This document shows, in pieces, positions 13,070-23,859 of a stretch of 64,000 bases of DNA. The DNA lies in contig OZ024900.1 in assembly GCA_964017195.1 (NCBI GenBank), positions 28,886,441 through 28,950,440 of the forward strand, given 5' to 3'. The translations under genes and the position numbers were made by a program. Source of the stretch: Siderastrea radians (Eukaryota; Cnidaria; Anthozoa; Scleractinia; Rhizangiidae). A model generated the notes under the pieces. That model was not told the DNA's origin. It searched no databases and worked only from the letters and a program-made list of their open reading frames with translations. Within the stretch, counting starts at the first letter, position 1; each line of letters starts with the position of its first letter.

Positions 13070-15128
13070 GTACCTATCGCACAAGCATTTTGTTTCATAA
13101 GTCAAACTCGACAACACTGCAAACTCGAGGATTCTTGCGCGCGAATCTTTATACTGTGCGAAATTTTTACCGGTTTTGAAGTCCAAAGTATTCGGCTTAG
13201 GAGAGTTTTTTAGTGAAACAGTCGTACAGCTTATAGGATGCAATTACTTTTTACATGCAGCCTATGTGCAAGCATTGATGGTAATTTTCTATTGTGTATA
13301 CTTTTTAAAAAAATTATATTGCGTACAGTGCAACGCCAGATATAACTAACTTCATGGTTCAAAACCGTCTGACGTAAACAATTGTAGGGAACAGAGCATG
13401 AAACTTTTGACAGTTGTGAAAACAAATTTGGATCCTTTTCAGTGAACTTCATGACTCGTCAGTAAAAGATTTTAAAAGCTTTAATTTTCTGTGAAATCAA
13501 ATTTTGGCCGCTGTAGACTTTCATTAGGAAACAGCGTCAGAAAGACATGATTTGCTCTACGATTGTTGTTAGTATTCATCATGAATATTGAGGCTACGAC
13601 ACAATTTGAAATAAGCTATTTATTTGATTGCGTTTTCTATGAAGATGGAGACGTAAAAACACCATTTTCTAGTTAGAACATAAAGCTGTTTAAACGGTTG
13701 TCATTGCAAATTGCTAGACAGAGTTTCAGTGAGGATAACGAGAAAGCCAATGACTTGCCAGTTGAAATTTTGCTTGATTGTGCGCCAGTTAGTATGTTGA
13801 AGAAACGAGACATTATAGTAGTCAGTATAAGTATTTACCTGTTTGTCTGTTGCGGCTTCAAACTTTTTTCCGACTGAGAGTCTACTATAAGAGTCAAGGG
13901 GCCCAGATTACATTTTACGGAAAGCAAAACATCCGTTGTTCCAGGGAAATTCCGGTTCATCATCTTTCAAGATACATGTAGTTTGCTTGGCGTCTACGAA
14001 ATCACATTTCTCGAAACAAAAAACAAATAGTACTTGCTTTATGAGCAATAATAATGGAAATCATGGCTTACGCGTACGATCACTTAGCGAATTACGTTTC
14101 AGGAGGACGAAAACAGCCATTTGGCCTTCACGCCAACAAAATGTCATATATGGCCTACGAAAATGACCCTTCTATCTACAGTCAAGGCATTTTTTTTTTC
14201 TAAAAAAGTATTAAAGAGGCTATTTGTCTGTTAATGCAATTTCGGCACTGTGTTTGTGAGTAAACAGCAAGGCTATCGAGGTCAAGACTAATCAGTTTGT
14301 TACGATGTTTTCTTGTAAAGATACTACGCTATTTGTTTTTTTTTTGTTTGTTTGTTTGTTTGTTTGTTTTTTGTTTTTGTTTTTTTGCATGAAAAGCGAA
14401 AGCTTGCGTCCCTTTTTTTTACACACTGTTGTGAATTTAAATTCAGGCCGATAGTGTAATTTCTTAGTAATATATTTCAGTGAAGGCACAACACTTTTAG
14501 TATTGAAAAAGTGTTGGGCCAGTCGCCAGTTGATGTTTTGGCTGACTTTGAGATTTCGGAAAGGAGGAAAATGGACCATTCTTATTATGACGTCACACGC
14601 GCAAAGGTGTTTGGTATAGTTGCAGTAAAGGTCGCGGGAAAGTTAGTCGTGTAAACGTGGCAAACAGGGACGTAATGGAAGAAGGCTTTGTTTGCGTTTC
14701 TCTTTCGGAAAAAGCCCAAATCATTTACAAGCTGAGCAGCTGAATCGCCAATTGCAAGAAACCGTTAGCTTAGTAAGCTTAGGCTTAAAAAAAAGTGCTT
14801 ACTGTCCTCACTTAACTTTGTACAGAAACTTGAGTTCGGTTTTTGTGTATAGAAAGCCGAGTACGAAGACACATGACCGCAAAACAGTGCCCGGCAGTGA
14901 AACGTCGAGGAAATTATTATCTCGAAACTGACCTTGCTCTTGTAAGCTTAATATATTAATGCAAGGCCAAGGGTCTCTACGAGTAAATTTCAAAGCCATG
15001 TTTCTGCGCGTATTTACACGCATTTACAAACTGCGAAATCGAAAGTACAGGTAACTATAATTAATCCTTAATTTCCATACAGGTAAAACTATTCTCTAAG
15101 TGAAAACCAGTTCCTGTTTGCATTCGAG
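13070..15128. other. Intronic or intergenic sequence, no gene confirmed
   Basis: Holds a (TTTG)n tract at about 14345-14368 and a perfect CRE-like TGACGTCA at 14588-14595. It lies some 80 bp before an ATG (14674) with a 22-codon frame. That arrangement resembles a promoter and first exon, but no second exon could be joined. Nothing else recognised. Confidence 0.35.
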
Positions 15129-15132
15129 TTAA

Positions 15133-16983
15133 GGTGACTCGATCGAAATAAATGACGCGCTCTATGCCTTTCTAAAAACTCTAATAACATCGTCATTTCT
15201 TACTCGATTGCCTTGAAACTTTCGCATTTTACACAATTTAGCGAGGAATAATACGTATGTCAACACGTAGATGTACTGTTCGTTAATTTTGTGTGATTTT
15301 GCTTTTATTGAACACTACTTTTTTGATAAAATTGCTGGTCTAACAAAACTGAGCGCTACGATTTGGTTTAAACTTCTAGAATCAGCTTATAATAACATCT
15401 TACCTTGACTCTTCAAGTTTCCGCAAAATCGTAGGAACAGAAATCCCGGTACAGTTTGAATGTGAAAACAACAACCCCAGACGGACTTCAAAGTTTGGAC
15501 CGCTCCAGCGCTTTCCAAATTTGACTGAAAAGCGTAATAACTCCAGACAAAGTAAGTTCAATGTATCGTTATAGTTAGTTCCAAACTGCATTTGGCTATC
15601 CGCAATGATGAAAAAGTTTGGGCGGTTATTATAAACTCACTTTCTGCATCAAAATATAACGAAGTCGCCAAATTCACGTTTTTCTGAATTATATGAAACT
15701 AACCGGACGAATTGAATAAAACTACTGGAACATGAAACTGAATCTTTTACACATACTTTGCGATATATTACTTCGCTGGGGTAGTCTCGGCTTTGACAAT
15801 ATATTTTTTGAAAGTGATGCACTATCGAAACTCTGTTCTGTATACGGCTTTGTTGTTATCTGAATTCCACAGTAGTGCTATGCAAATTTCCTTTCAATTT
15901 GATGAGAATTTGAGGAATTTACACATTCGCTAGGGGGGTGCATTGACGATGTTTGGTCGCTGCACGGTTTGGTGGTTTTACGTGTCTATAATGTCATGCC
16001 AGTGAAGGTTAAAGTCGTCTTTTTGAGATATACAAAAAAGTGTGTCGCCTGATATCAACATAAGATTTCATAGGATAATAATTGTTCCTTTACTTTCAAT
16101 TAGCATGATCATGGAATTATAGAACAAATAAGTAAAACCACCAAAGCGCGTAGCAACCACACACCGTCAATGCACCCCCCTTAGCCAATGCGTAAATTCC
16201 TCAAATTCTCATCAAAATGAAAGGAAATTTGCATAGCGCTACTGTGGAATTCAGATAACAACAAAGCCGTATACAGAAGAAAGTTTCGATAGTGCATCAC
16301 TTTCAAAAAATATTTTGTCCAAACCAAGACCGCCCCAACAAAGTAATATAGCGCAAAGTATGTGTAAAAGATTCAATTTCATGTTCCGGTAGTTTTATTC
16401 AATTCGTCCGGTTAGTTTTCATATAATTCAGAAAAACGTGAATTTGGCGACTTCGTTATATTTTGGTGCAGAAAGTGAGTTTATAATAGCCGCCCAAACT
16501 TTTTCATCGTTCCGGATAGCCAAATGCGGTTTGGAACTAACTATAACGATACATTGAACTTACTTTATCTGGAGTTATTACGCTTTTCAGTCAAATTTGG
16601 AAAGCGCTGGAGCGGTCCAAACTTTGAAGTCCGTCTGGGGTTGTTATTTTGACGTTCAAATGGTACCGGGATTTCTGTTCCTACGATTTTGCGGAAACTT
16701 GAAGAGTCAAGGTAAGATGTTATTATAAGCTGATTCTAGAAGTTTAAACCAAATCGTAGCGCTCAGTTTTGTTAGAATAGCAATTTTATGAAAAAGTAGT
16801 GTTCAATAAAAGCAAAATCACGCAAAATTAACGAACAGTACATCTATGTGTTGACCTACGTATTATTTCTCGATAAATTGTGTGTAAAATGCGAAAGTTT
16901 CAAGGCAATCGAGTAAGAAATGACGATGTTATTAGAGTTTTTAGAGAAGCATAGAGTGCGTCATTTATTTCGATCGAGTCACC
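15133..16983. mobile_element. Foldback element, 0.85 kb arms, TTAA boundary
   Basis: Left arm about 15133-16000 and right arm about 16110-16983 are inverted copies, roughly 90-95 percent identical by eye, with a spacer of about 100 bp. Ends read GGTGACTCGATCGAAAT and its complement. TTAA precedes the left end (15129-15132); the right boundary is TCAA, one base from TTAA. Each arm contains the same 63-codon frame, which is a by-product of the duplication. No transposase. The ends resemble those of the element at 36085-37690. Confidence 0.8.
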
Positions 16984-17189
16984 TCAAAAATCAAAATTGG
17001 ACTCGCACGTTGATGCAAAAATATTGACTTGTTTATGAACAAATTCATAAAGTGGCGTTTCATACGTTTCCAGAGGACAGGACAAGTAAAAACTGACGGT
17101 TTTGTTTGGACTAAAATTCTTACTAGTATGTAATTATTCGATATAAGTCAATTTTTATTCGTGGAACAGTTCCGTTTTTATTAATAACC

Positions 17190-17455
17190 CTTTGAGCCCC
17201 AATGTCAACATCCATGTTCTCGTCAAGACATTTTATCTCTGGCGATAATTCACCGTGTTCCTGTGACCTGTTTGTCTGATCAGGTAGTGATATAGGCTCA
17301 GTCTCCAGCCGTGAGTGTCTCGATGCGCTCGCGATTCTCGCCACCAAGGTGGCGAGAATCGCAGGCGCATCGAGACACTCACGGCTGGAGACTGAGCCTA
17401 GTAGTGATAGTGTGAGGAGAAATTGAATGCTTGTCACTATTAGGGTATAAAGAGA
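17190..17455 (+). repeat. Dispersed repeat, copy 2 (interrupted at 17293)
   Basis: Same repeat as 2440-2640 and 23645-23840; the match resumes at 17401 after the hairpin insert. Phrases: 'gtcaagacat', 'tctgatcaggtagtgata', then 'gtagtgatagtgtgaggag' and 'gtcactattaggg'. Confidence 0.6.
17293..17400. mobile_element. 108-bp hairpin MITE with 9-bp target-site duplication
   Basis: Two 53-bp arms (17293-17345 and 17348-17400) are inverted copies with two mismatches and a 2-nt loop. The element begins TAGGCTCAG and ends CTGAGCCTA. GTAGTGATA stands directly on both sides (17284-17292 and 17401-17409). The host repeat has two uninterrupted copies in this window that lack the insert. A 9-bp duplication points to the Mutator (MULE) group by established rule. 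Confidence 0.9.
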
Positions 17456-17504
17456 AAAACTCTTCGAAGGTTACACCGCCAAGGCGAGTGGGCTCCCTGG
17501 TTAA

Positions 17505-17533
17505 ATATTATTATTATTATTATTATTATAAGG
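17505..17533. repeat. (ATT)n microsatellite
   Basis: About nine ATT units following 'ggctccctggttaaat', which looks like the tail of a short retroelement. Confidence 0.85.
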
Positions 17534-17574
17534 TCTTAAAGGTGATTACGTCCTCTGGATTTGATTTCGTCCTT

Positions 17575-18060
17575 TTCGCCGAAAAACGATCTGGGGGAGG
17601 GGGGTGGGGAGAGGGCAATACAGGGAGGCTCCGCCCGAAAGGGGTGCCTTTTTTGAGGTAGCGGTGTACTTAAGGGTAGGGAAACTTGTCATTTTAGGAT
17701 ATGATAGGGTCACAAAATCGGCTGCAAAGTCGAAGAGATGGCTGCTAAAGCGAAGTATATGAAAGGGTGCTAAATTTTGGCAGAAATGGCAACGCGAAAC
17801 ACATCAAATCGTTGACACCCTTTGAGCAACTGAACCAGAAGGACTGAAAGCCTGGGAGAAATGTGGCGATTATAGGAAATTCTATTGTTTTGGCTTATCC
17901 TTGAGGTATAAGAAAGGGGTGCAATTTTGCTCAAGGTGTATAAAAGGGGTACCATTCTGGTAAAAATTAGTATATTAAGGGGTCTCCCAGCAAAGCCTCC
18001 CCGTATAAAACTTTGATGAGTACCCTCTCCTCCCCCGGGAAAGTATCCCGGCCATCTTTA
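17575..18060 (+). repeat. GC-skewed coral-type repeat
   Basis: Repeated phrases of the kind 'aaggggtgc' and 'aaaggggtacc', ending with 'ctccccgtataaaacttt' and 'cctcccccggg'. It forms no stable reading frame. I associate the wording with a common coral repeat, from memory. Confidence 0.4.
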
Positions 18061-18307
18061 CAACTAAACACTGTTCCCTGTGTTGGACGATAAATTTTCT
18101 GTTATTTTTAGCTTATTTGAACCAAAGCGAGGAATTACCACGAATGTCTTTTTCTTCAATCGATTACATCCTGTCAGGCGGCCAGTCGATCCATATTTGT
18201 TTTTTTTTTTGGCAGACGAAACTAAGTTGAACTATTCTTCACACATTGAAATTCTAGTTTTCGTGTCGGTTTTTGATGGCTTCTCTCGACACTGACCATA
18301 CTCCCAG

Positions 18308-18403
18308 GTATTCCTTGAGATCAACTTAAAATGGAAGGAAAATGCTGAAATCAGCGTTGTTTTTGAAATGTTATTTCCTGGCAATCCGTTTTCAATCAAC
18401 TAA
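18308..18403 (+). CDS. Possible terminal exon
   Basis: After a good acceptor (catactcccag) a 31-codon frame reads VFLEINLKWKENAEISVVFE and ends in TAA at 18401. Phase 0 would fit the donor at 12955 or 12964. The pattern of alternating hydrophobic residues faintly resembles a strand pair of SMP lipid-binding domains, but this is too short to call. A hairpin element starts 20 bp after the stop. Confidence 0.28.
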   Translation, partial: VFLEINLKWKENAEISVVFEMLFPGNPFSIN

Positions 18404-18422
18404 GTTCAGAGTCGTCCAGGTC

Positions 18423-18572
18423 CAGCCTAATACCCAGGCGTTCTCCTCCCCCTCGCTGGACTCGACTTGGTGCGAAATGTCGTGACGTCACCGAATGAGG
18501 TACCATTCGGTGACGTCATGAAATTTCGCGCCAAATCGTGTGAGCGAGAAAAAGCGCCTGGGTACTAGGCTA
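18423..18572. mobile_element. 150-bp hairpin MITE with 9-bp target-site duplication
   Basis: Inverted arms begin CAGCCTAATACCCAGGCG and end CGCCTGGGTACTAGGCTA. Flanks are GTCCAGGTC (18414-18422) and GTCCAGCTC (18573-18581), eight of nine identical. Each arm carries TGACGTCA. The TAG...CTA termini match those of the elements at 17293 and 39335 (left T changed to C here). Confidence 0.8.
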
Positions 18573-18839
18573 GTCCAGCTCTGCCAATCATGTTGCTTGA
18601 CGGTTGCGTCTTTACTACAACTATCAGAAGTCTTTCTACATGTGACGTCATAATAAAAATGGTCTTTTCATGAAACGAAGCATTTGCGATAGTGAGTAAA
18701 AATGTTAGGCATGTGTAAGTAATTTTGTCTGCTGTGAGGTCAAGTCTGACGTATTGTGAGTTTCCAGCAAGATACCAACTATACAACAAAAGGCCGTTTG
18801 TGTAAAGATTACTTGTTGAAATTCCGGCCGATTGTGAGT

Positions 18840-18945
18840 TGGTGATGATGATGATGATGATGACGATGATGATGACAATGATGATGATGATGACGATGAT
18901 GATGACAATGATGATGATGATGATGATGATAACGATGATAATGAT
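18840..18945. repeat. (GAT)n microsatellite
   Basis: Imperfect GAT/GAC trinucleotide array, about 35 units. It yields poly-Ser and poly-Ile frames on the minus strand that are not genes. Confidence 0.95.
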
Positions 18946-19240
18946 GTTGTCAGTTCTGTGAAAACATGACGGATTGCGAGTTTTCAGTAAGACATCACTT
19001 CTTAGTAAAAAAATTTGCACTAGTATGATCCTACTATTTGCCTGTTGTGAGTTTAAATTTAGACCTATTGTGAGCATTGCTGGTGAGTTTTCACTAGTAA
19101 CAATACTAAATTGAAGACGTTCAATCTCGTAGCGAAAATGTTACTGAAACCTGTTTTGAGTTTCAGTTTTGGCTGTTTGGCTCTCAGCTGCATGGATTGT
19201 TAGATTGAGAATCGATTTTCAGTGTATTCCCTGTGATTTA

Positions 19241-19411
19241 TTATATAGACAAGAGTGTTTTAGTGGAAAATAGACCACTCGTAAAGGTCATACGAAACTA
19301 CATCCGGGACTCGAGTGGCGTATTTTCCATATCCTCACTAGTGAGGATATCGATGACGTCATTTCTCGCTTTTACACTGTTGTTTGTGCAAAAACACTCT
19401 TGTCCATATAA
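19241..19411. mobile_element. Palindromic MITE, TA-flanked
   Basis: Ends read TTATATAGACAAGAGTG and, in reverse, TTATATGGACAAGAGTG; TA lies on both sides, as for Tc1-mariner insertions. The centre has a perfect 22-bp palindrome (19329-19350, half-site ATATCCTCACT) followed by TGACGTCA at 19354. No coding potential. Confidence 0.7.
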
Positions 19412-20684
19412 TAATTCATAAAAAATTCATATCTTCGCGCCGCCGTGTAATATCCTCTATTTACTATATATCAAATTTCATTAAAGACATTACCGATAGC
19501 ATTCATTGATATTTTCAAATGCCTACATGCGAGATAACTTCCACCCACAAATAGAAAAGACTTAATCGAGGAGGAAACAGTACACGTATGAGTAGAAGGA
19601 TTGGAAACTAAAAGTAAGATTACCTTACTTCAATACCAGCTGCAAATGTAATATTGCATGACACTGTGAAAAGCGAGCGTGAATTTTGTAAATTTCAGTG
19701 ACGCTGAGCTAATTTAGTTAAATTTTGCCTAGTGAGCCGTTTAAGAAAGAATTCACTAAAACTTAATATATAGATTTAGCCAAGCCTAAAAGCGGAGCCG
19801 GGAAGGAATAAACTGGTGTTCGTTTCTCAAAAATAGTCGTGAAACTTTTCGGTCTGAAATATATTTCGGGGCTTTTTTTGGCCCGTTCGCTTTCGAAAAG
19901 TGTTTCTCAAAAAGCCTGAAAGTGTTCCGAATTGTCCTCCAATATTTTGGGGATCTGTTCTGTAAAACCAAGCTCGAAAGGTCATTTCTAGAGGCTGAGC
20001 ACAACTTGATTATTTTACTCACGAGCCGTCTAGCTTGGTGTTTGCAATGTTTCCATATCCTGTCATTAACTGTCAAGGCTTGTCAAATCTCCTTGGATTA
20101 TTGGCTGTTCGCTTGAATGAACTTGAAACGGCGCTCATTTACAAAAACAAAACAAAAATTATTCGACTGTTTAAATGGGTTATCTTCATCGCGTTCGGAT
20201 GTTAACAAATAACATGAACTGCCACTAAATAAAAATATTAGTCTGGTCAAAAATTTATACTGACATTTCACCGGCATTTTACTGGGATTACCCGAAATAA
20301 AGGATCTGGGGAGCTTCGAAGCACTTGTAATAAACTTATCGAAGAAATGACGCGTAGGTTTTAGCAGCCGCGAAAAAATTCAAGCACTTTGAGGAACACA
20401 CGTCACTTACCGGATAAAATAGCTTTAAACTCAAAATTGCTCCGCTTATAGTTACTTACGTAACCCTTATATTTCGTTCTCTAACTTGAGACCATCGAGA
20501 TTGAAAACAAACAAACACCGTCCAAACATTCTTAACTCTGTGGCATAAGTTTTGAGGCTGCAAATTGTCTGAAATTCGAGCGCTTTTAAAAATGCACCGA
20601 ACTGTCTTTGGAAGCTTTTCGGGCATAATAGGTTTAAACCGACAACTGCTTCGCTTATAGTTTTTCAAATAATGCATCAGTCAA
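19412..20684. repeat. No gene; includes a repeat unit later duplicated
   Basis: The part 20460-20680 ('gagaccatcgagatt', 'gcataagttttg', 'aaaccgacaactgcttcgct') recurs at 21210-21330 plus 22394-22495, where it is split by the element at 21331. A weaker copy lies at 20375-20450. Nothing coding recognised. Confidence 0.5.
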
Positions 20685-20840
20685 TTCCAGCGGTGCCTAT
20701 CCCCCCCCGGGCCAACCCCCGGGCATTAGCATTTTTTTTTTTTTAAATGGCAAATTCCCGGGGGTGGGGACAAGTAAGTCCGTCAAATGCTCCGGGGTGG
20801 GACCAAAATAGAAGGCAAATGCCCCACCCCCGGGATCATC
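20685..20840 (+). repeat. Dispersed C/G-rich repeat, copy 1
   Basis: Phrases 'cccccgggcattagc', 'ggcaaattcccgggggtg' and 'gcaaatgccccacccccggg'. An inverted copy lies at 39597-39775. No frame; looks like a short MITE with the border 'gtcaattccagc'. Confidence 0.65.
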
Positions 20841-21330
20841 CAGAAAGCAACACTGCTCAAGATTTTAATAATTAATCATAACGAAAAAAGTGTCACTCAT
20901 CATTATTATCAATGCGCTTCGGTTATTTTATACCTGTGCGTCTCCCCTTCCGTTGTTCATTTGTTTTCAAAATTATGATACTTTATTAATATCAATAGCA
21001 CGTTCATTTATTTGATTTTGACATACACAACTTATAAGTGTTTTATTAAATAAGCTATATTAAAAGAAATGCTTAAATAATTTCGAAGAACTAAAAATGC
21101 ATGATCTGTATTTAACAAACGGCCAAAAACATAAAATATTTTTACTAACCTGGTCATGTCGAATAGCTTAAAAATCCATATAGTACGCAGAATTAATTTC
21201 ACTTGACACCAGGTATTTAACTAGGTCTCTAACTAGAGACCATCAAGATTCAAAACAAAGAAACGCCAAACACGCTTTAATTAAATGATTATTATGCCGG
21301 CATAAGTTTTGCGGATGCGAAGTAAGCCTA

Positions 21331-22388
21331 CAGTGTTCTCCCTAGTTTTCAGGGTAACAGGTAAGTCAGTTTTTTAGACCGGTAAAGCAGCTCTGTTGAA
21401 AATCTTTTTCTCCCCTGGTGTGGAATTGTTGTCATGAGGCCCGGAATATTGCCGGCATGACACTAGGCTAACACACGTCTCGAAAACCCTTTAAAACGGT
21501 TGAAGTTGTAATTCCTGTCACGTGGAACGTATTAACGTACAGATAAATGTCGAGAAGAAAAAGCTTACAGCAACCTAAAAAACGTACTGAGAAGCGCCTA
21601 GAAGATGAGACATACTCTTTACAAAGGCACAAACGAAGAACTTCGAGGAGAAGACAATACTAAGAGTACCTTACGAACAAACCTGAACAAACCAACGTAC
21701 TGATATCAACGTCAAGAAGATAAAACTAGTACTTCACGACAATGCTAACGTACAGAGAAATGTTAAGGAGATACAACTAACAACATCTAAATTACGAATA
21801 TACTAGCACACGGACAAACGTTGAGAAGATAACAATAATATTTTTCGAACGTTTTAACGTACAGAGAAATGTCGATAGTCGAGAAGATAAGACCGCGCCT
21901 TACACCACTGACGAACACACTGTCGCATGCAAAATGTCCAGAAGACTAATACCGTAGGAATGTACTGGCATACGGAGAAACGTTAAAAAGATACGACTAA
22001 CATCTTACTAAGGTAGAAACGTGCGGAGAAACGTAGAGAAGATGAGACTATTATCTAACGAACTTAGAAATGTCGAGATGACAAGATTACGTCTACTATT
22101 GTACAAACGCATGGGCAATGAGAAAAGTTACTAAAACTAGACTTACGTGGTACGCAGTAGCTGCGTTGCAGACGTAATCTAGCGGTCATATTCCGTCTGC
22201 GGTGCAGGCTAGGTACGCAGTACGACGGACATAAATCTTTTCATAATTCAATCCGATAATAAATCTTTCACGATTCCAAACTGTTGGATGTTTCTAATCC
22301 AGGCCTTTATCTGGTTCCGGCTAACCGGTAACAAGCGGTGCTACAAGCGGTAAATTTTACCGATTACCGCCTGATAAGGAGAACACTG
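21331..22388. mobile_element. hAT-like element with minisatellite body, 5-bp duplication
   Basis: The left end is CAGTGTTCTCCCTAG and the right end in reverse is CAGTGTTCTCCTTAT, with partial matching for about 35 bp. GCCTA stands on both sides (21326-21330 and 22389-22393). CAGTG termini are typical of hAT; five-base duplications are known for the hAT5 group. The interior has no transposase and is mostly a degenerate tandem repeat. The uninterrupted target repeat is present at 20460-20680. Confidence 0.65.
21525..22100. repeat. Degenerate tandem repeat, about 55-bp period
   Basis: Roughly ten units share the core 'aacgtacagagaaatgtcga' followed by 'gaagataaga'. Units diverge 20-35 percent by eye. 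It fills the body of the element at 21331-22388. Confidence 0.65.
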
Positions 22389-22495
22389 GCCTATATAAAG
22401 TTAGGCACTTTGAAGAAGCCACAAAACTGTTTTCGGAAGCTTTTGGGATAAAATAGCTTTAAACCGACAACTGCTTCGCTTAAAAGATTATTACT

Positions 22496-23170
22496 ATTGA
22501 AAACTTCTAGGACAAGAAAATCGACAGTTGCACAAAGAGATGGACCGGACAGTCAAAATTGAAAGCAAAGCTTGTGCAGTTGTCTCTGCGGCTGTGCTTA
22601 GACCTACTGTTATGAATAAACAAACACAAAATAATGGACAGAGAAATCATTTTTGAAAAAAGTTTATTCGAAAACCCGCAAGTTTATACTTAAATGCAAT
22701 TCGCGTTACACTTCCAAAATCGTAGGTCGGTCCACGCGAGTGAAATCGGCTGAGCATGGCAAAATATTCAAAAATCTGTCACAAATCTGGGCGCGTTTTC
22801 TAATAATTTTTTAAAGTCAAAAGTAAATGACATATTTCTAATGGCATAAATCAAATTTCCATTTCAAAACGTAATTTCTTTCATCGTAATACTCGAAATC
22901 ATGTACCTTAGACCCTTTTAAAACTTCACTTACTCGGTTGTGTTTCAGAACAGGGCAAACTCTCCGCCGTGAAGAAAACAAAGCGATGAAGTCCTTTGAA
23001 TGCAGCTTTCGTAACTTGCACTTTTCGCCTTCTACCAGTATTCTTTTGAACTTTTTCTTTCCATTTATAGGTATTAGATGTTTTTTTTGTCAAGTATAAA
23101 ACTTCAGTACTCTCGAGCAATCGTTAAATGCTAAAGAAGCTTAAGCTTTTAAAGAAACCTCTTTTTCAAA
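22496..23170. other. Nothing recognised
   Basis: AT-rich sequence with no exon, repeat or palindrome that I can support. Confidence 0.4.
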
Positions 23171-23460
23171 AGTGACAATGGTCATGCGATTTCCCGCTAA
23201 GAAAAACGCCGGTTGCCCAAAAGCACCGCGCGATTTCCCGCCAAGAAAAGATGGCATTCTCTACCCCCGTCGGGTTGTCTTGGGACTCCCCTCCCCCTCC
23301 CGCAGAGTCTGTGCGGACGTACGGATGTACGGACGTACGACGGACGGTAACGTGACTATTACGTCACAACCAAAATTTCTCGGATTGATAGGTTACCAAA
23401 TTTCCTTAGCAATGGAGCTCCGCTGGCGGGCTTTGCCCGCAGGCTCCGCTAAAAATTGGG
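23171..23460 (+). repeat. Coral-type dispersed repeat with short internal duplication
   Basis: 'gcgatttcccgctaagaaaa' recurs as 'gcgatttcccgccaagaaaa' 48 bp later. It is followed by an ACGTACGGA tandem and 'gataggttaccaaatttcct'. The last phrase I associate with a widespread coral repeat. No gene. Confidence 0.45.
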
Positions 23461-23644
23461 CCTTTCACTAATCTATTTTCACTGTAAGTTTGCAACAAGT
23501 TATTTGACGCTAATTTCAAGTAACTTACTAAGAGAATCACGAGATGCGAGTTCCAGTCGATTCTGTGGTTTGTTTTTAAATGGTGCTCATTGCTGTCAAT
23601 GTCACCTCAAACAGTCCTTCTCAGGACTACACTCACCCGGACGA

Positions 23645-23840
23645 TCACAATTTACCGAATTATGATTAAATTTCTTCTCACAATATCACTACTTGATCAA
23701 ACATACAGGTCATGAGAATAACGGAAATGATCATCAAAGATGATATGTCTTGATTTTGATGCAAATTCTCCCAATTAGTTCTAAAAGAAATTTATGAAGA
23801 ACAGTGAGGAGAAAATGCATGCTGATATTGCAGCTTAAAG
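23645..23840 (-). repeat. Dispersed repeat, copy 3 (uninterrupted, inverted)
   Basis: Reverse-strand match to 2440-2640 and 17190-17455. Its 'atcaagtagtgatattgtga' on the minus strand is an intact version of the site interrupted at 17293. Confidence 0.6.
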
Positions 23841-23859
23841 GGTCAAATCCTGACCTTTC

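Noticed and set aside
14674..14935. Promoter and first exon suggested by TGACGTCA and a following ATG
   Set aside because: The frame stops after 22 codons and no compatible donor-acceptor pair was found.
15400..16720. Pair of identical 63-codon genes
   Set aside because: They are the same sequence in the two arms of the foldback; no motif or splice support.
18308..18403. SMP lipid-transfer domain in the candidate terminal exon
   Set aside because: Thirty residues of alternating hydrophobics are not enough to assign a domain; kept only as a possible exon.
18565..19077. 170-codon minus-strand frame with poly-Ile/Ser
   Set aside because: Produced by the (GAT)n array; no motif, no splice support.
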